A stretch of DNA of 40,336 nt from Bacillus sp. EB600 (GTDB lineage Bacteria; Bacillota; Bacilli; Bacillales; Cytobacillaceae), in NCBI RefSeq assembly GCF_024494385.1, contig NZ_JAEVLT010000039.1, forward strand, positions 1 to 40,336, given 5' to 3'. This document shows, one piece after another, positions 1-7,261 of this stretch (positions within the stretch are counted from its first letter, which is position 1; each line of letters opens with the position of its first letter). The notes under the pieces are model-generated. The model was given only the letters and a program-made list of their open reading frames with translations, ran no database searches and was not told the origin of the DNA. The translations under genes and the position numbers were made by a program.

Positions 1-1
1 T

Positions 2-58
2 ATACGAATAATTGATGGACCTTACTTCGCGGGAAAAAGGGTACAAGAAGTGTGGTGA
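2..58 (+). CDS. possible C-terminal end of an unidentified protein (partial)
   Basis: An open frame runs in from the window edge and ends at a TGA, giving about 18 residues that finish in ...GPYFAGKRVQEVW. The residue mix looks protein-like, but there is too little to name a family. The next stop-free stretch is the endonuclease remnant after a terminator at 191-220, so this would be the last gene of an upstream unit. It could also be chance. Confidence 0.25.
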   Translation: MRIIDGPYFAGKRVQEVW

Positions 59-190
59 GTATTAACGTTAGGAAATTAAATTAAACTTCATAGCTCTTTC
101 TCTGAGGAGATAGACATGATTTAATAACATTCTTTTTTGAGTCAGAAGAAGGTAAGGCGCATTTTGAACTCCTTGTATTGATGAACCGGT

Positions 191-220
191 AATCTCCTAA
201 TGTAGGGTAGGAGATTTTTT
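191..220 (+). terminator. rho-independent terminator
   Basis: AATCTCCTA (191-199) pairs perfectly with TAGGAGATT (208-216) and is followed by a T run. It separates whatever lies upstream of the window from the endonuclease remnant. Confidence 0.75.
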
Positions 221-309
221 ATTATAACGTAAAATATAGTTTTGACGTAATGCATCAATGGAAGGGCTTTCTCCATTACAGTAAAATGGATTCTATGGAC
301 GGTGATTAA

Positions 310-600
310 ATGAATACTATATCATTAATTTCTGATAAGCGAATTATGGAATTGTACCAGCAGGGAATGCAGTGTTCGGAGATAGTGAAAATAGCCGACA
401 TTACTGCAAGAGGCGTTAGAAAAAACCTCAACAGAAATGGCATTGATACTTCTCATAGAATGAATCCAAGAAAGCATAAAGTAAATGAAAACTTCTTTAA
501 GTCATGGAGCCATGAAATGGCATGGGCATTAGGAATGTTTATTACTGATGGACATATTTCTAAAGACCATCCTCCAATATTCCAAGATATAAATCTCTAA
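310..600 (+). pseudogene. truncated LAGLIDADG homing endonuclease-like protein
   Basis: The 96-residue product begins with a helix-turn-helix-like segment (KRIMELYQQGMQCSEIVKIA, roughly residues 10-29) and reaches WALGMFITDGHISKDH near residues 72-87. That stretch resembles the first LAGLIDADG-type motif of HTH-containing homing endonucleases (pattern ..LGxxxTDGhI..). These enzymes are normally two to three times longer and carry a second catalytic segment, absent here. The frame stops inside what is probably a Ter site at 596-623. I read it as a 5' fragment of a decayed mobile endonuclease next to rtp. A small HTH protein that is still made is a less likely alternative. Confidence 0.5.
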
Positions 601-623
601 TTACAATATGTGCTAAAAACACA
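596..623 (+). promoter_or_regulatory. candidate replication terminator (Ter) site, forward copy
   Basis: The stretch starting TCTAATTACAATATGTGCTA fits the remembered B. subtilis Ter pattern (ACTAAnWnnnCTATGTACYAAATnTTC) at about 16 of 22 defined positions, including CTAA, TATGT, C and YAAA. It lies 128 bp upstream of rtp, as TerI/TerII do in B. subtilis. A second copy in the opposite orientation is at 703-727. The assignment is by eye and needs binding data. Confidence 0.55.
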
Positions 624-702
624 ATAATACTTAAGTGCTAAGTGCAGGCAATTAAGTAAACATTTGTTCCGGATAAATCAGGTGGGAAAATTCAAAATAT
701 TA

Positions 703-727
703 TGTGTTTTTAACACAATGTGTTATA
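703..727 (-). promoter_or_regulatory. candidate replication terminator (Ter) site, opposed copy overlapping the rtp promoter
   Basis: Read on the minus strand this segment contains TTGTGTTAAAAACACA and matches the forward copy at 599-623 at about 19 of 25 positions, including ten identical bases (TAAAAACACA). The two copies face each other about 80 bp apart. The site covers part of the -10 region of rtp, so RTP bound here would be expected to repress its own gene, as in B. subtilis. Confidence 0.5.
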
Positions 728-729
728 AT
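721..729 (+). promoter_or_regulatory. extended -10 promoter of rtp
   Basis: TGTTATAAT is a perfect extended -10 (TGn plus TATAAT), 22 bases before the rtp start. No good -35 hexamer is seen at 17 bases. The opposed Ter-like site overlaps it. Confidence 0.6.
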
Positions 730-750
730 TTTATTAGGAGGTGGAAAAAA

Positions 751-1122
751 GTGGAGAAGAAAAGCAGGGAAAGTACAGGGTTTTTAATTAAGCAGCGCGC
801 TTTCTTAAAGTTATATATTATTACAAATATCGAAAATGGGCGCTGGTATGGATTGCAGTTATTAGATGAATTGAGAAAGGAGTTCAAACCACTTGGATTC
901 GAACCACAGCATTCAGAGGTTTACCGTGCACTGCATGAATTAGAGGATGAAGAGGAGATCCTTACTAAAGTGAAAATAAAAGTGGATGGGGCAAAACGAA
1001 AGGAAGTTGTTGTCTACAAGATTAAGGATATCGAAAAAGCAAAAGCTTACAAGAAACTGGTGAAAATAGATTTGGACCGAAGTGAGCAACTGTTACGAAA
1101 AGCTATTAACAATAACTTTTAA
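751..1122 (+). CDS. rtp: replication terminator protein RTP
   Basis: RTP is a dimeric winged-helix protein that binds Ter sites and arrests replication forks in Bacillus. The 123-residue product runs VEKKSRESTGFLIKQRAFLK and continues with ENGRWYGLQLLDELRKEFK and EPQHSEVYRALHELEDE. This follows B. subtilis RTP (122 residues) almost segment by segment, including the C-terminal dimerisation helix ending in RKAINNNF. I start at the GTG at 751, which has AGGAGGTGG at 737-745 in front of it. An ATG 87 bases upstream would add an unrelated 29-residue extension and read through the promoter. PadR regulators share the fold, but the KQRAFLKLY and HSEVYRALHEL blocks are RTP-specific as I remember them. 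Regulation by the overlapping Ter-like site is likely. Confidence 0.93.
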   Translation: MEKKSRESTGFLIKQRAFLKLYIITNIENGRWYGLQLLDELRKEFKPLGFEPQHSEVYRALHELEDEEEILTKVKIKVDGAKRKEVVVYKIKDIEKAKAYKKLVKIDLDRSEQLLRKAINNNF

Positions 1123-1635
1123 CATCTAAAAACTGAAACTGGTAAAAATTTTTATCAGTATACCTCTTTTGGTTTTTTAAAAACCTGATGAGGAGGATTG
1201 CCAGCCGTATGAAGTATAGGGAGAACAATACGGAATCTTTATCATTGTTTCATAATTTCCTATAAAACGATCTTGGGGAAAATTTCCTGCCATCAAGACC
1301 GGATTTTTTTTGAAGAAAAACTTATGTTCGACCTTATTATGGTGTTAAAAGCACTAAAAATTTAACTGGATACATCATTGGTTTGCATGATTTCAACACT
1401 TATTATTTCATTTAAATCAGCCTCTAGAAAAAAACCGCAGCTGAAAAATCCACCATTATTTTCCTCCCCAATAAACAGGACCAAAGAAGCATTCTCCAAG
1501 TAATTTACCACTCCAGCTTTTTGTCAAATCACTCAGACTTTTGTCGTATTTATGAGAATTGAATCGATAAATTTATAGTATAGTTGTATAATAAGAAGTT
1601 GTAAGTTTCTATTCTAAAGGAGTGAATGATTTTAA
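1123..1635. other. intergenic stretch with weak inverted repeats
   Basis: About 500 bp between rtp and the next rightward gene. An inverted repeat at 1138-1159 (ACTGGTAAAAA / TTTTTATCAGT, one G-T pair) and GGTTTTT/AAAAACC around 1172-1186 may end rtp transcription, although neither is followed by a clean T run. A 49-codon leftward open frame (1362-1511) is listed separately. Nothing else is recognised. Confidence 0.4.
1362..1511 (-). CDS. possible small protein or gene fragment
   Basis: A GTG-started frame of 49 codons encodes VVNYLENASLVLFIGEENNG and ends in ...EIISVEIMQTNDVSS. The mix of hydrophobic and acidic residues looks like real protein, perhaps the C-terminal part of a longer decayed gene. 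There is no convincing ribosome-binding site (only GGAG directly in front) and I recognise no family. Confidence 0.25.
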   Translation of the reverse strand: MVNYLENASLVLFIGEENNGGFFSCGFFLEADLNEIISVEIMQTNDVSS

Positions 1636-2016
1636 ATGGGATTGACTTTAGCAGTTTTGTTCGGAGCATCAGCTTTGTTGCTAATTTTATCGATTATAAA
1701 GAATTTTCAAGCTTCAAAGGCGGAGCATAAGCGAATTGATATGGCTCATATTTCTGTTATGAAGGAAATCAATGACATGCAAGAATCAATTCGGAATATT
1801 GAGCTTGACATAGAAGTCATAATGAAAGAAGCTGGAATTCAATTGTCTTCTAAAGAATTAGTTTTCATGCGTGAAGTACTAGATTTATATAAACGCAACT
1901 ACTCTGTTGAGAGCATCGCAGCAAAAAAACAAGTGTCAGAAAGTGAAATCCAACAGCTTCTTGCTCCTTATCAAACACAAAAGGAAGAAAGGGGAAAAGT
2001 TGCAAATGAGATTTAA
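1636..2016 (+). CDS. small membrane-anchored coiled-coil protein with C-terminal HTH-like segment
   Basis: The 126-residue product has one N-terminal membrane span (about residues 3-21), then a charged, probably coiled-coil region (30-80), and a C-terminal helix-turn-helix-like segment (SVESIAAKKQVSESEIQQLL, about 95-114). This architecture resembles SwrB/YlxL-type Bacillus proteins, but the locus differs and I do not claim orthology. AAAGGAGTG sits ten bases before the ATG. The stop codon overlaps the start of the next gene by 11 bases, so the two are probably translated together and may form a membrane pair. Confidence 0.75.
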   Translation: MGLTLAVLFGASALLLILSIIKNFQASKAEHKRIDMAHISVMKEINDMQESIRNIELDIEVIMKEAGIQLSSKELVFMREVLDLYKRNYSVESIAAKKQVSESEIQQLLAPYQTQKEERGKVANEI

Positions 2017-2503
2017 CTTATTGAGCAGCTTTGCAGCTGGTATTTTTATTGCCACAAGTATTTCAAGTGCTGTTTATCTCTCTAACAATAGTGATACCCC
2101 TAAAGGATCTGTCAAATCAACTGAAATTCAAACTAATGTGAAGGTTCAGCCTTCCGAAAAGGAAATGAAAGACAAGCTTGTATCTGCAGGCTACATCGTT
2201 CAAACGAAGGCTGACTATGATAATGCACTGAAAGACGCCAAGGGGTCTGTTCAAAAAGAGTCAGCTCAAGTAGATGACAAGTCTAACAAAAATGTAACCC
2301 GAGTGATCTTAAATGTAACAGATGGGATGACCAGCATCGATGTCGGCAGGGCGCTAGAAACTGCAAAAATTGTTCCAAATGCTTTTAACTTTTCGAAAGA
2401 CATCGAAAGTAAAGGATTAGAAAACAGCTTACGTCCTGGTGTATTTGAAGTGGATAGTGGTATGTCTTACGACCAGGTTATCTCAACGATTTTCAAGAAA
2501 TAA
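2006..2503 (+). CDS. membrane-anchored protein with MltG/YceG-like N-terminal (LysM-like) subdomain, no catalytic domain
   Basis: I start at the ATG at 2006 (165 residues), behind AGGGGAAAAG. A longer in-frame start at 1907 would lie inside the previous gene. A membrane anchor (about residues 7-24) is followed by a low-complexity linker and then VILNVTDGMTSIDVGRALET, a region ending ...LRPGVFEVDSGMSYDQVIST. That block resembles the LysM-like subdomain of MltG/YceG endolytic transglycosylases, which are often mis-annotated as aminodeoxychorismate lyases. The catalytic Glu-containing domain of MltG is missing, so this is more likely a peptidoglycan-binding or regulatory partner than an enzyme. 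It is coupled to the gene before it and ended by a strong terminator. Confidence 0.7.
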   Translation: MRFNLLSSFAAGIFIATSISSAVYLSNNSDTPKGSVKSTEIQTNVKVQPSEKEMKDKLVSAGYIVQTKADYDNALKDAKGSVQKESAQVDDKSNKNVTRVILNVTDGMTSIDVGRALETAKIVPNAFNFSKDIESKGLENSLRPGVFEVDSGMSYDQVISTIFKK

Positions 2504-2579
2504 TTTTATGTTTATAACAAGAAATGCCTTTTAATCAAGTAAACTTTTTAAAGTTAAATTGATTTAAATCAAACGACAG

Positions 2580-2617
2580 GTCCAAGCGGTTAATCACCGC
2601 TTGGACTGTTTTTTTTA
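2580..2617 (+). terminator. rho-independent terminator
   Basis: GTCCAAGCGG (2580-2589) pairs with CCGCTTGGAC (2597-2606), followed by a run of T from 2609. It ends the two-gene membrane-protein unit. Confidence 0.85.
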
Positions 2618-2664
2618 TTGTATGGTATTTCTATAAAAGAAACATTTTTGAATTGTGGTAAGAA

Positions 2665-2883
2665 TTATCGCTTTTTCTTAATACTTTCTTTTACTATTTG
2701 CTTATTTTTAACCACCTGTTCAAAAATTACTTGTACATGAATCAGGTTTTCTTCAATCTTTTTAACACTTAAAACTTTTGCTTTGCGGCCTTTAATTTTT
2801 ATGTCCTCATCCATAGAAGGAATTCGTCTTAATAATTGACTTAACACTAACGTTTTATTCTCAAAAAAATGAATTACAATCAT
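2665..2883 (-). CDS. hypothetical 72-residue protein
   Basis: The start at 2883 (MIVIHFFENKTLVLSQLLRR...) is chosen because AAGGAGAG lies eight bases upstream. An alternative start at 2979 would add 32 residues without a ribosome-binding site. The product is basic, with alternating hydrophobic strands (KVLSVKKIEENLIHVQVIFE) that suggest a small beta-rich fold, and ends in KESIKKKR. I recognise no family. It is leftward, against its neighbours, and stands alone. Confidence 0.6.
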   Translation of the reverse strand: MIVIHFFENKTLVLSQLLRRIPSMDEDIKIKGRKAKVLSVKKIEENLIHVQVIFEQVVKNKQIVKESIKKKR

Positions 2884-3091
2884 CTTAGGGTCTCTCCTTG
2901 TTAGTTGAATTAATTTTACAAAAAAGAGGATGAAATCCTTTTTTATAAAATATTTAATAAAACTCAGATTTAGACCCAATTCATTTATTGAAGTTTAACA
3001 GGTTTATAACTATTTAGGGCCTGCAGTAGAAATGAATCTTTATTGGGATTTTCACTCTTAAACAATGGTAAAATAAAATCGGAGGTGAATT

Positions 3092-3985
3092 ATGGAAGGA
3101 AGTCAAGAAGAATCTGAAATATGGTATAAGAACCCCAAATACATAATGGTTCTAAAAATTGTAATTCCTATTATTCTTGTAACAGTTCTGCTTATCGTAA
3201 AGATGAAGTGGGGGAATGTAATCCTCTCGTTTACGCAAGAAAACAAGTGGTTTATTCTTATTGGGTTTTCAGCTATCATTCTATACATAAGTTGGGCATT
3301 TAAAGACTTTTTTAGAAGACATAAGCAAAATCTGCGGAGAACATGGTATTTCTTTTTTATTATTGGGGTTGTACTGTTGATTAATCATACAGGCTTTAAT
3401 GTAAAAGAATGGCAACGATACACATTGTTAGCAGGGATGTTCATTTTTGTTGATTTAGCCATGTTTATTACTCCATCTATTAAGAAAATCGGCGGAGCTG
3501 AAATGGAACAAATCAATGAAGTAGAAAGCGTTAATGAGGAAATGAAAAAGGTTATTGTTCAAACGCAAAATAGAAGTTTACAATTTACTGATATATTGGA
3601 TATGATGCAAATTTCATCATTTGAAACGCAAGAATGGAATGAAATAGAGAATTATCGGGAGAGTTTAGAGGATTTTCTATATTCTTATGGAGAAACTTGC
3701 AGACAAAATATCACTGTTTTCAAGAAAGACAATGATAACTACTTTAAGCAAGAAGTAGGTACGGTACTCGGAGTAATTATTACGGAAGAACAAATGACAA
3801 CAATAAATGCCAAAACAGTGGTTTTTATAAACAAGCAAACCGCTCTCATTCCTTATCTTGAAAAAGTATTTCCAGTAGTCATTTCCATTGAATCAGAAAA
3901 GGAACATGTATTGGATATAGACATTGACAATATAATTAATCTTTCTTTGATCCATAGTTGGTTGAAAAAACCGCAAGAAGAGTAA
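3092..3985 (+). CDS. spoIISA: SpoIISA-type membrane toxin
   Basis: SpoIISA is the toxin of a toxin-antitoxin system first found in B. subtilis, where it damages the membrane unless neutralised by SpoIISB. The 297-residue product has hydrophobic spans at about 18-37, 53-69, 85-98 and 110-127, then a cytosolic domain. The block RRTWYFFFIIGVVLL...EWQRYTLLAGMFIFVDLAMF...IKKIGGAEME parallels the remembered B. subtilis RKTWYLLFVLGA...HWERYLIVAVSFALIDAFIF...VKKLAGSELE. It is longer than B. subtilis SpoIISA (about 248) through an extra N-terminal span and has a GGAGGTG site before the ATG. The antitoxin candidate follows 76 bases later. Confidence 0.85.
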   Translation: MEGSQEESEIWYKNPKYIMVLKIVIPIILVTVLLIVKMKWGNVILSFTQENKWFILIGFSAIILYISWAFKDFFRRHKQNLRRTWYFFFIIGVVLLINHTGFNVKEWQRYTLLAGMFIFVDLAMFITPSIKKIGGAEMEQINEVESVNEEMKKVIVQTQNRSLQFTDILDMMQISSFETQEWNEIENYRESLEDFLYSYGETCRQNITVFKKDNDNYFKQEVGTVLGVIITEEQMTTINAKTVVFINKQTALIPYLEKVFPVVISIESEKEHVLDIDIDNIINLSLIHSWLKKPQEE

Positions 3986-4061
3986 ACTGATTGGGAAAAA
4001 TTGTAGATAAAAAAGTGTCAGTTTGATAGAATTAGGTAAGATAGGTAAGGAGTGGATAAAA

Positions 4062-4265
4062 ATGAAAATGCCAGAGCGTACAAGCACAACAGAAGGTACT
4101 ATAGCAACTGTAGTTAGAAAACGCAAAGGTAGGGTTAAGTCTCCTTTTTTACGAGAGAAGGCTACTCGAACAGCTCCACGAACTTCTCCATCATTATATA
4201 CTAGGGATTTATTTAAGAGAAGCGATGAAGCAGTAGATCGTTTAAAACATAGGCATTTGGTTTAG
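4062..4265 (+). CDS. spoIISB: SpoIISB-type antitoxin candidate
   Basis: The 67-residue basic product (MKMPERTSTTEGTIATVVRK...) starts at the ATG behind AAGGAGTGG. Its C-terminal part (TSPSLYTRDLFKRSDEAVDRL) resembles the SpoIISB tail pattern SPHTxxIFKxxxxLIDxYK, the part that wraps the toxin's cytosolic domain. Position directly after the toxin and before a terminator fits an antitoxin. Overall similarity is short, so the call leans on gene order. Confidence 0.75.
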   Translation: MKMPERTSTTEGTIATVVRKRKGRVKSPFLREKATRTAPRTSPSLYTRDLFKRSDEAVDRLKHRHLV

Positions 4266-4276
4266 TGAAATGATAG

Positions 4277-4301
4277 GACAGGAGATACTCCTGTCTTTTT
4301 T
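4277..4301 (+). terminator. rho-independent terminator after the toxin-antitoxin pair
   Basis: GACAGGAG (4277-4284), a three-base loop, CTCCTGTC (4288-4295), then six T. Confidence 0.9.
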
Positions 4302-4372
4302 GACTAAAGCTCTCATATTTTGACCATACAGACAGTATATTTAATAAAAAGATTTGTATGGGAGAAGATGTA

Positions 4373-4522
4373 ATGGGAGAAAAAAAGAAGAAAAGTCCTT
4401 TTTTAGCTGACAGCCCCTCTGGAACCTTACCAAAACGGGAAAAGGATGATAGTATACTGCTTAACTTGAATAAGAAAATAAAGAACACTATTGATAAAAT
4501 TAAAAAAGCAGATAGGGATTAG
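4373..4522 (+). CDS. 49-residue charged small protein downstream of SpoIISAB (possible SpoIISC-like third component)
   Basis: ATG at 4373 with a GGGAGAAG site. The product is MGEKKKKSPFLADSPSGTLP followed by KREKDDSILL and a lysine-rich amphipathic tail. B. subtilis has a third gene, spoIISC, of about 45 codons here, encoding a second antitoxin. Size, charge and position agree, although I see no convincing residue match. It shares the segment KSPFL with the preceding antitoxin candidate (residues 7-11 here; VKSPFLREK there), hinting at a related toxin-binding motif. It has its own terminator at 4506-4537 and is separated from spoIISB by another, so it is probably a separate transcript. Confidence 0.55.
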   Translation: MGEKKKKSPFLADSPSGTLPKREKDDSILLNLNKKIKNTIDKIKKADRD

Positions 4523-4537
4523 CCTATCTGCTTTTTT
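4506..4537 (+). terminator. rho-independent terminator overlapping the stop of the 49-residue ORF
   Basis: AAGCAGATAGG (4506-4516) pairs perfectly with CCTATCTGCTT (4523-4533) around a six-base loop and is followed by T. The stop codon lies in the loop. Confidence 0.9.
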
Positions 4538-4828
4538 CTTATGTAAATTCTCAATATGCAAACCAAAAACACCATTAGTAGCAATAGTGCACCTATATTT
4601 TTAAAGTAGTCTTTCATTACTTTGAAAGTGCTAAATATATGTTAAAATAAATGCTTTTGAATTATTTTGATAGATATTGAATGATTATGAGCGAAAATGA
4701 TTGATATTTTTTAGTCTCTTAGATAGAATTTAAGAGTGATAATGCTAACTAAAATTTGTCTGATGGAGGTTTCAGCACAATTTTGTAAGTTTACTTGTAC
4801 ATCATTTATTCCCAATCAGTAATACCTA
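4523..4828. other. intergenic, AT-rich
   Basis: About 300 bp between the toxin-antitoxin locus and the pts region. Apart from the terminator tail and the cre site just after it, I see no gene, RNA or repeat. Confidence 0.4.
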
Positions 4829-4842
4829 TGAAAACGTTTTAT
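4829..4842 (+). promoter_or_regulatory. catabolite-responsive element (cre)
   Basis: TGAAAACGTTTTAT fits the CcpA operator pattern with a central CG and the palindrome AAAACGTTTT. It lies about 30 bases before a broken sugar regulator and about 370 bases before ptsH. CcpA control of the original operon is inferred. Confidence 0.6.
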
Positions 4843-4870
4843 TGTAAGATGTTTACAGGAGGTCAAACCA

Positions 4871-5181
4871 ATGATGATTAAAAAGCGTCCTGCACTGTTA
4901 TTAGACCACCTTTTAAAAACAAAGAATATCACGATGAATCAAATTATGGAGACTACGGGAATTTTAGGAGGGGAAAATTGACAGCTATGATTAGTATTTT
5001 CGACAGTTAGGCTGGGGACTGAACTTCCGTGTTTCTATGTAAAGCCGATTATGACGCCGAACGAAAAACATAATTTGGTCAATGAAGTTTATCAGCTTCT
5101 TTTTGATATTCAATATCAAGTTCTCTCAATTAAAAAACTGATTCAAAACATTGGTAAGTTTGCTGATATCACCCTTGTTTA
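4871..5181 (+). pseudogene. remnant of a BglG/MtlR-type PTS transcription regulator
   Basis: An ATG with AGGAGG in front opens a 36-residue frame (MMIKKRPALLLDHLLKTKNI...MNQIMETTGIL) typical of the N-terminal HTH of BglG/MtlR-type regulators, then hits stops. From about 5015 another frame encodes LGTELPCFYVKPIMTPNEKH and ...NLVNEVYQLLFDIQYQVLSI up to a stop at 5179-5181. I interpret this as the two ends of one regulator with the PRD middle deleted. The C-terminal part is not identified with confidence. Its position before ptsHI suggests it once controlled a sugar PTS. Confidence 0.5.
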
Positions 5182-5209
5182 AGTAAAAAGCGTAGGAGTT
5201 GGATCATTA

Positions 5210-5476
5210 ATGGTTGAAAAACAATATAAGGTCATTGAAGAAACAGGAATTCATGCTCGTCCAGCAACAATTTTAGTACATGCTGCTAACAAATTTAACC
5301 CAGAAATTAAGCTCGAATATAAAGGGAAAAAGGTTAACTTAAAATCGATTATGGGTGTTATGTCTCTCGGAATTGGCCAAGGAGCAGAAATTAAAGTCAT
5401 TGCTGAAGGCAGTGATGAGCAAGAAGCGTTACAAAATATAGAAGAAACTTTAACGAAGGAAGGTTTAGCAGAATGA
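5210..5476 (+). CDS. ptsH: phosphocarrier protein HPr
   Basis: HPr carries phosphate from enzyme I to sugar-specific EIIA proteins and, when phosphorylated on Ser46 by HprK, is the CcpA corepressor. The 88-residue product has the GIHARPAT motif with His15 and KSIMGVMSLG with Ser46, so both phosphorylation sites are intact. TAGGAGT lies before the ATG. Its stop overlaps the ptsI start (ATGA), the usual ptsH-ptsI coupling. Compare the Asp15 paralogue at 9455. Confidence 0.97.
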   Translation: MVEKQYKVIEETGIHARPATILVHAANKFNPEIKLEYKGKKVNLKSIMGVMSLGIGQGAEIKVIAEGSDEQEALQNIEETLTKEGLAE

Positions 5477-7188
5477 GATCTTTAACCGGTATTGCAGCTT
5501 CAAGTGGTATTGCTGTAGCAAAGGCATATCGTTTAGTAGAGCCGGAGCTTTCGTCTGATAAGAAAAATGTTGAAGATGCTGAGATGGAAATTGATCGTTT
5601 TCGGGCAGCTATTTCAAAGGCGATACAAGAGCTTAAGCAAATACGTGTCAAGGCGCAAAATGAACTGGGAGAGGACAAGGCGGCTATTTTTGAAGCGCAT
5701 TTACTTGTATTAAGTGATCCAGAGCTATTACACCCTATAGAAGATATGATTAAGACAGAAAAAATAAATGCAGAATATGCCCTAAAAAACACGGCTGATA
5801 TGTTTATCACTTTGTTTGAACAAATGGATAATGAGTATATGAAGGAACGTGCTGCGGATATACGCGATGTAACAAAACGTGTTCTATCACATTTACTTGG
5901 TGCTGAGATTGTCAATCTTAGCATGATTTCAGCAGAGGCGATCATTGTTGCTGAGGATTTAACTCCATCTGATACAGCCCAATTAAACCGCAAATATATT
6001 AAAGCGTTCACAACAAATGTTGGGGGGCGTACATCACATTCTGCAATTATGGCTCGTTCAATGGAGATCCCTGCTGTTGTTGGAACAAAGTCAGCAACAG
6101 ACGAAATTCACAATGGTGATATCATTATTGTGGACGGTTTAAAGGGAGAAGTTCACATCAATCCAACTCAAGAAGTAATTGATCAATATAAACAGGAGCA
6201 AATCCGTTATGAAGCACAAAAAGTGCAATGGGCCAAACTATTAAATGAAAAGACCGTTACGTCTGATGGTCATCACGTTGAATTAGCTGCTAATATTGGC
6301 ACTCCTAAAGATTTAGAGGGGGTTATTAAAAATGGCGGAGAAGGAATTGGCTTATACCGCACTGAATTCCTTTACATGGGAAGAAATGAACTTCCTTCAG
6401 AAGAGGAACAATTCGAGTCTTATAAAGCTGTCCTTGAAGGAATGAACGGAAAACCTGTTGTAGTTAGAACGCTTGATATCGGTGGGGATAAGGAATTACC
6501 TTATTTAGATTTACCAAAGGAAATGAATCCATTCCTTGGATTCCGGGCGATTCGCCTTTGTCTTGAAGAGCAGGATATATTTAGAACACAATTACGTGCA
6601 TTATTACGTGCAAGTTCATTTGGAAATTTAAAGATTATGTTTCCAATGATTGCTACTCTTGATGAATTTCGTGCCGCAAAGGCTATTTTAGTAGAAGAAA
6701 AGCAGAAGCTAGAAAATGAAGGGGTTCTAGTCTCAGAGCAAATTGAACTTGGGATTATGGTAGAAATTCCGTCAACTGCGGTGATGGCAGATCAGTTTGC
6801 AAAAGAAGTAGATTTCTTTAGTATAGGAACCAATGATTTAATCCAATATACAATGGCTGCTGACCGTATGAATGAACGTGTTTCTTACTTATACCAACCA
6901 TATAGCCCGGCAATTTTACGCCTTGTAAAAATGGTGATTGACGCTGCCCATAAAGAAGGGAAATGGGCTGGAATGTGCGGAGAAATGGCTGGAGATGAAA
7001 CAGCAATCCCATTATTACTGGGGCTTGGCCTTGATGAGTTCTCAATGAGTGCCACATCCATCCTAAAAGCACGCTCACAAATTCTTCGCCTTTCCAAAAA
7101 GAAAATGGAAGAATTAGCCGAAAAAGCACTACAAATGAGTACAACCTCACAAGTAATCGAGGCCGTAAAAGAAATCACAGAAAAATAA
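5473..7188 (+). CDS. ptsI: PTS enzyme I, phosphoenolpyruvate-protein phosphotransferase
   Basis: Enzyme I autophosphorylates with PEP and phosphorylates HPr His15 in the cytosol. The 571 residues match the family length. Visible parts are the N-terminal HPr-binding domain, the active-site His in GGRTSHSAIMARSMEIPAVVG, the PEP-binding region (GIGLYRTEFLYM, RTLDIGGDKELPY, NPFLGFRAIR), the SIGTNDLIQYTMAADR block and the C-terminal catalytic Cys in GMCGEMAGD. It overlaps ptsH by four bases. The strong hairpin at 7203-7261 follows and probably ends the transcript. Confidence 0.97.
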   Translation: MRSLTGIAASSGIAVAKAYRLVEPELSSDKKNVEDAEMEIDRFRAAISKAIQELKQIRVKAQNELGEDKAAIFEAHLLVLSDPELLHPIEDMIKTEKINAEYALKNTADMFITLFEQMDNEYMKERAADIRDVTKRVLSHLLGAEIVNLSMISAEAIIVAEDLTPSDTAQLNRKYIKAFTTNVGGRTSHSAIMARSMEIPAVVGTKSATDEIHNGDIIIVDGLKGEVHINPTQEVIDQYKQEQIRYEAQKVQWAKLLNEKTVTSDGHHVELAANIGTPKDLEGVIKNGGEGIGLYRTEFLYMGRNELPSEEEQFESYKAVLEGMNGKPVVVRTLDIGGDKELPYLDLPKEMNPFLGFRAIRLCLEEQDIFRTQLRALLRASSFGNLKIMFPMIATLDEFRAAKAILVEEKQKLENEGVLVSEQIELGIMVEIPSTAVMADQFAKEVDFFSIGTNDLIQYTMAADRMNERVSYLYQPYSPAILRLVKMVIDAAHKEGKWAGMCGEMAGDETAIPLLLGLGLDEFSMSATSILKARSQILRLSKKKMEELAEKALQMSTTSQVIEAVKEITEK

Positions 7189-7202
7189 CATGGGAAATGC
7201 CA

Positions 7203-7261
7203 TGGGGACGGTTCTTGTGTACTTTTAAAAAATTGAAAGTGACACGGAAGAACCGTCCCCA
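7203..7261 (+). repeat. long hairpin downstream of ptsI (Bacillus-type GGGGACGGTTCTT repeat)
   Basis: TGGGGACGGTTCTT (7203-7216) pairs perfectly with AAGAACCGTCCCCA (7248-7261) around a 31-base loop that can extend the stem with GTGT/ACAC. Hairpins with this GGGGACGGTTCTT core are, as I recall, dispersed in many Bacillaceae genomes. There is no T run, so it is probably a repeated palindrome that may also slow transcription. Confidence 0.7.

Noticed and set aside
664..750. Longer rtp reading frame beginning at an ATG-like start 87 bases upstream.
   Set aside because: It would run through the promoter and Ter-like site. GTG 751 has a strong ribosome-binding site and gives the family length.
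1138..1159. 22-bp inverted repeat after rtp as a third Ter site or terminator.
   Set aside because: It lacks the TATGT..CTAAA core of the other Ter-like sites and has no T run. Left as a weak repeat only.
4871..4981. UGA at 4979-4981 as a selenocysteine codon extending the HTH fragment.
   Set aside because: The frame hits another stop two codons later and no Cys/Sec motif is present.
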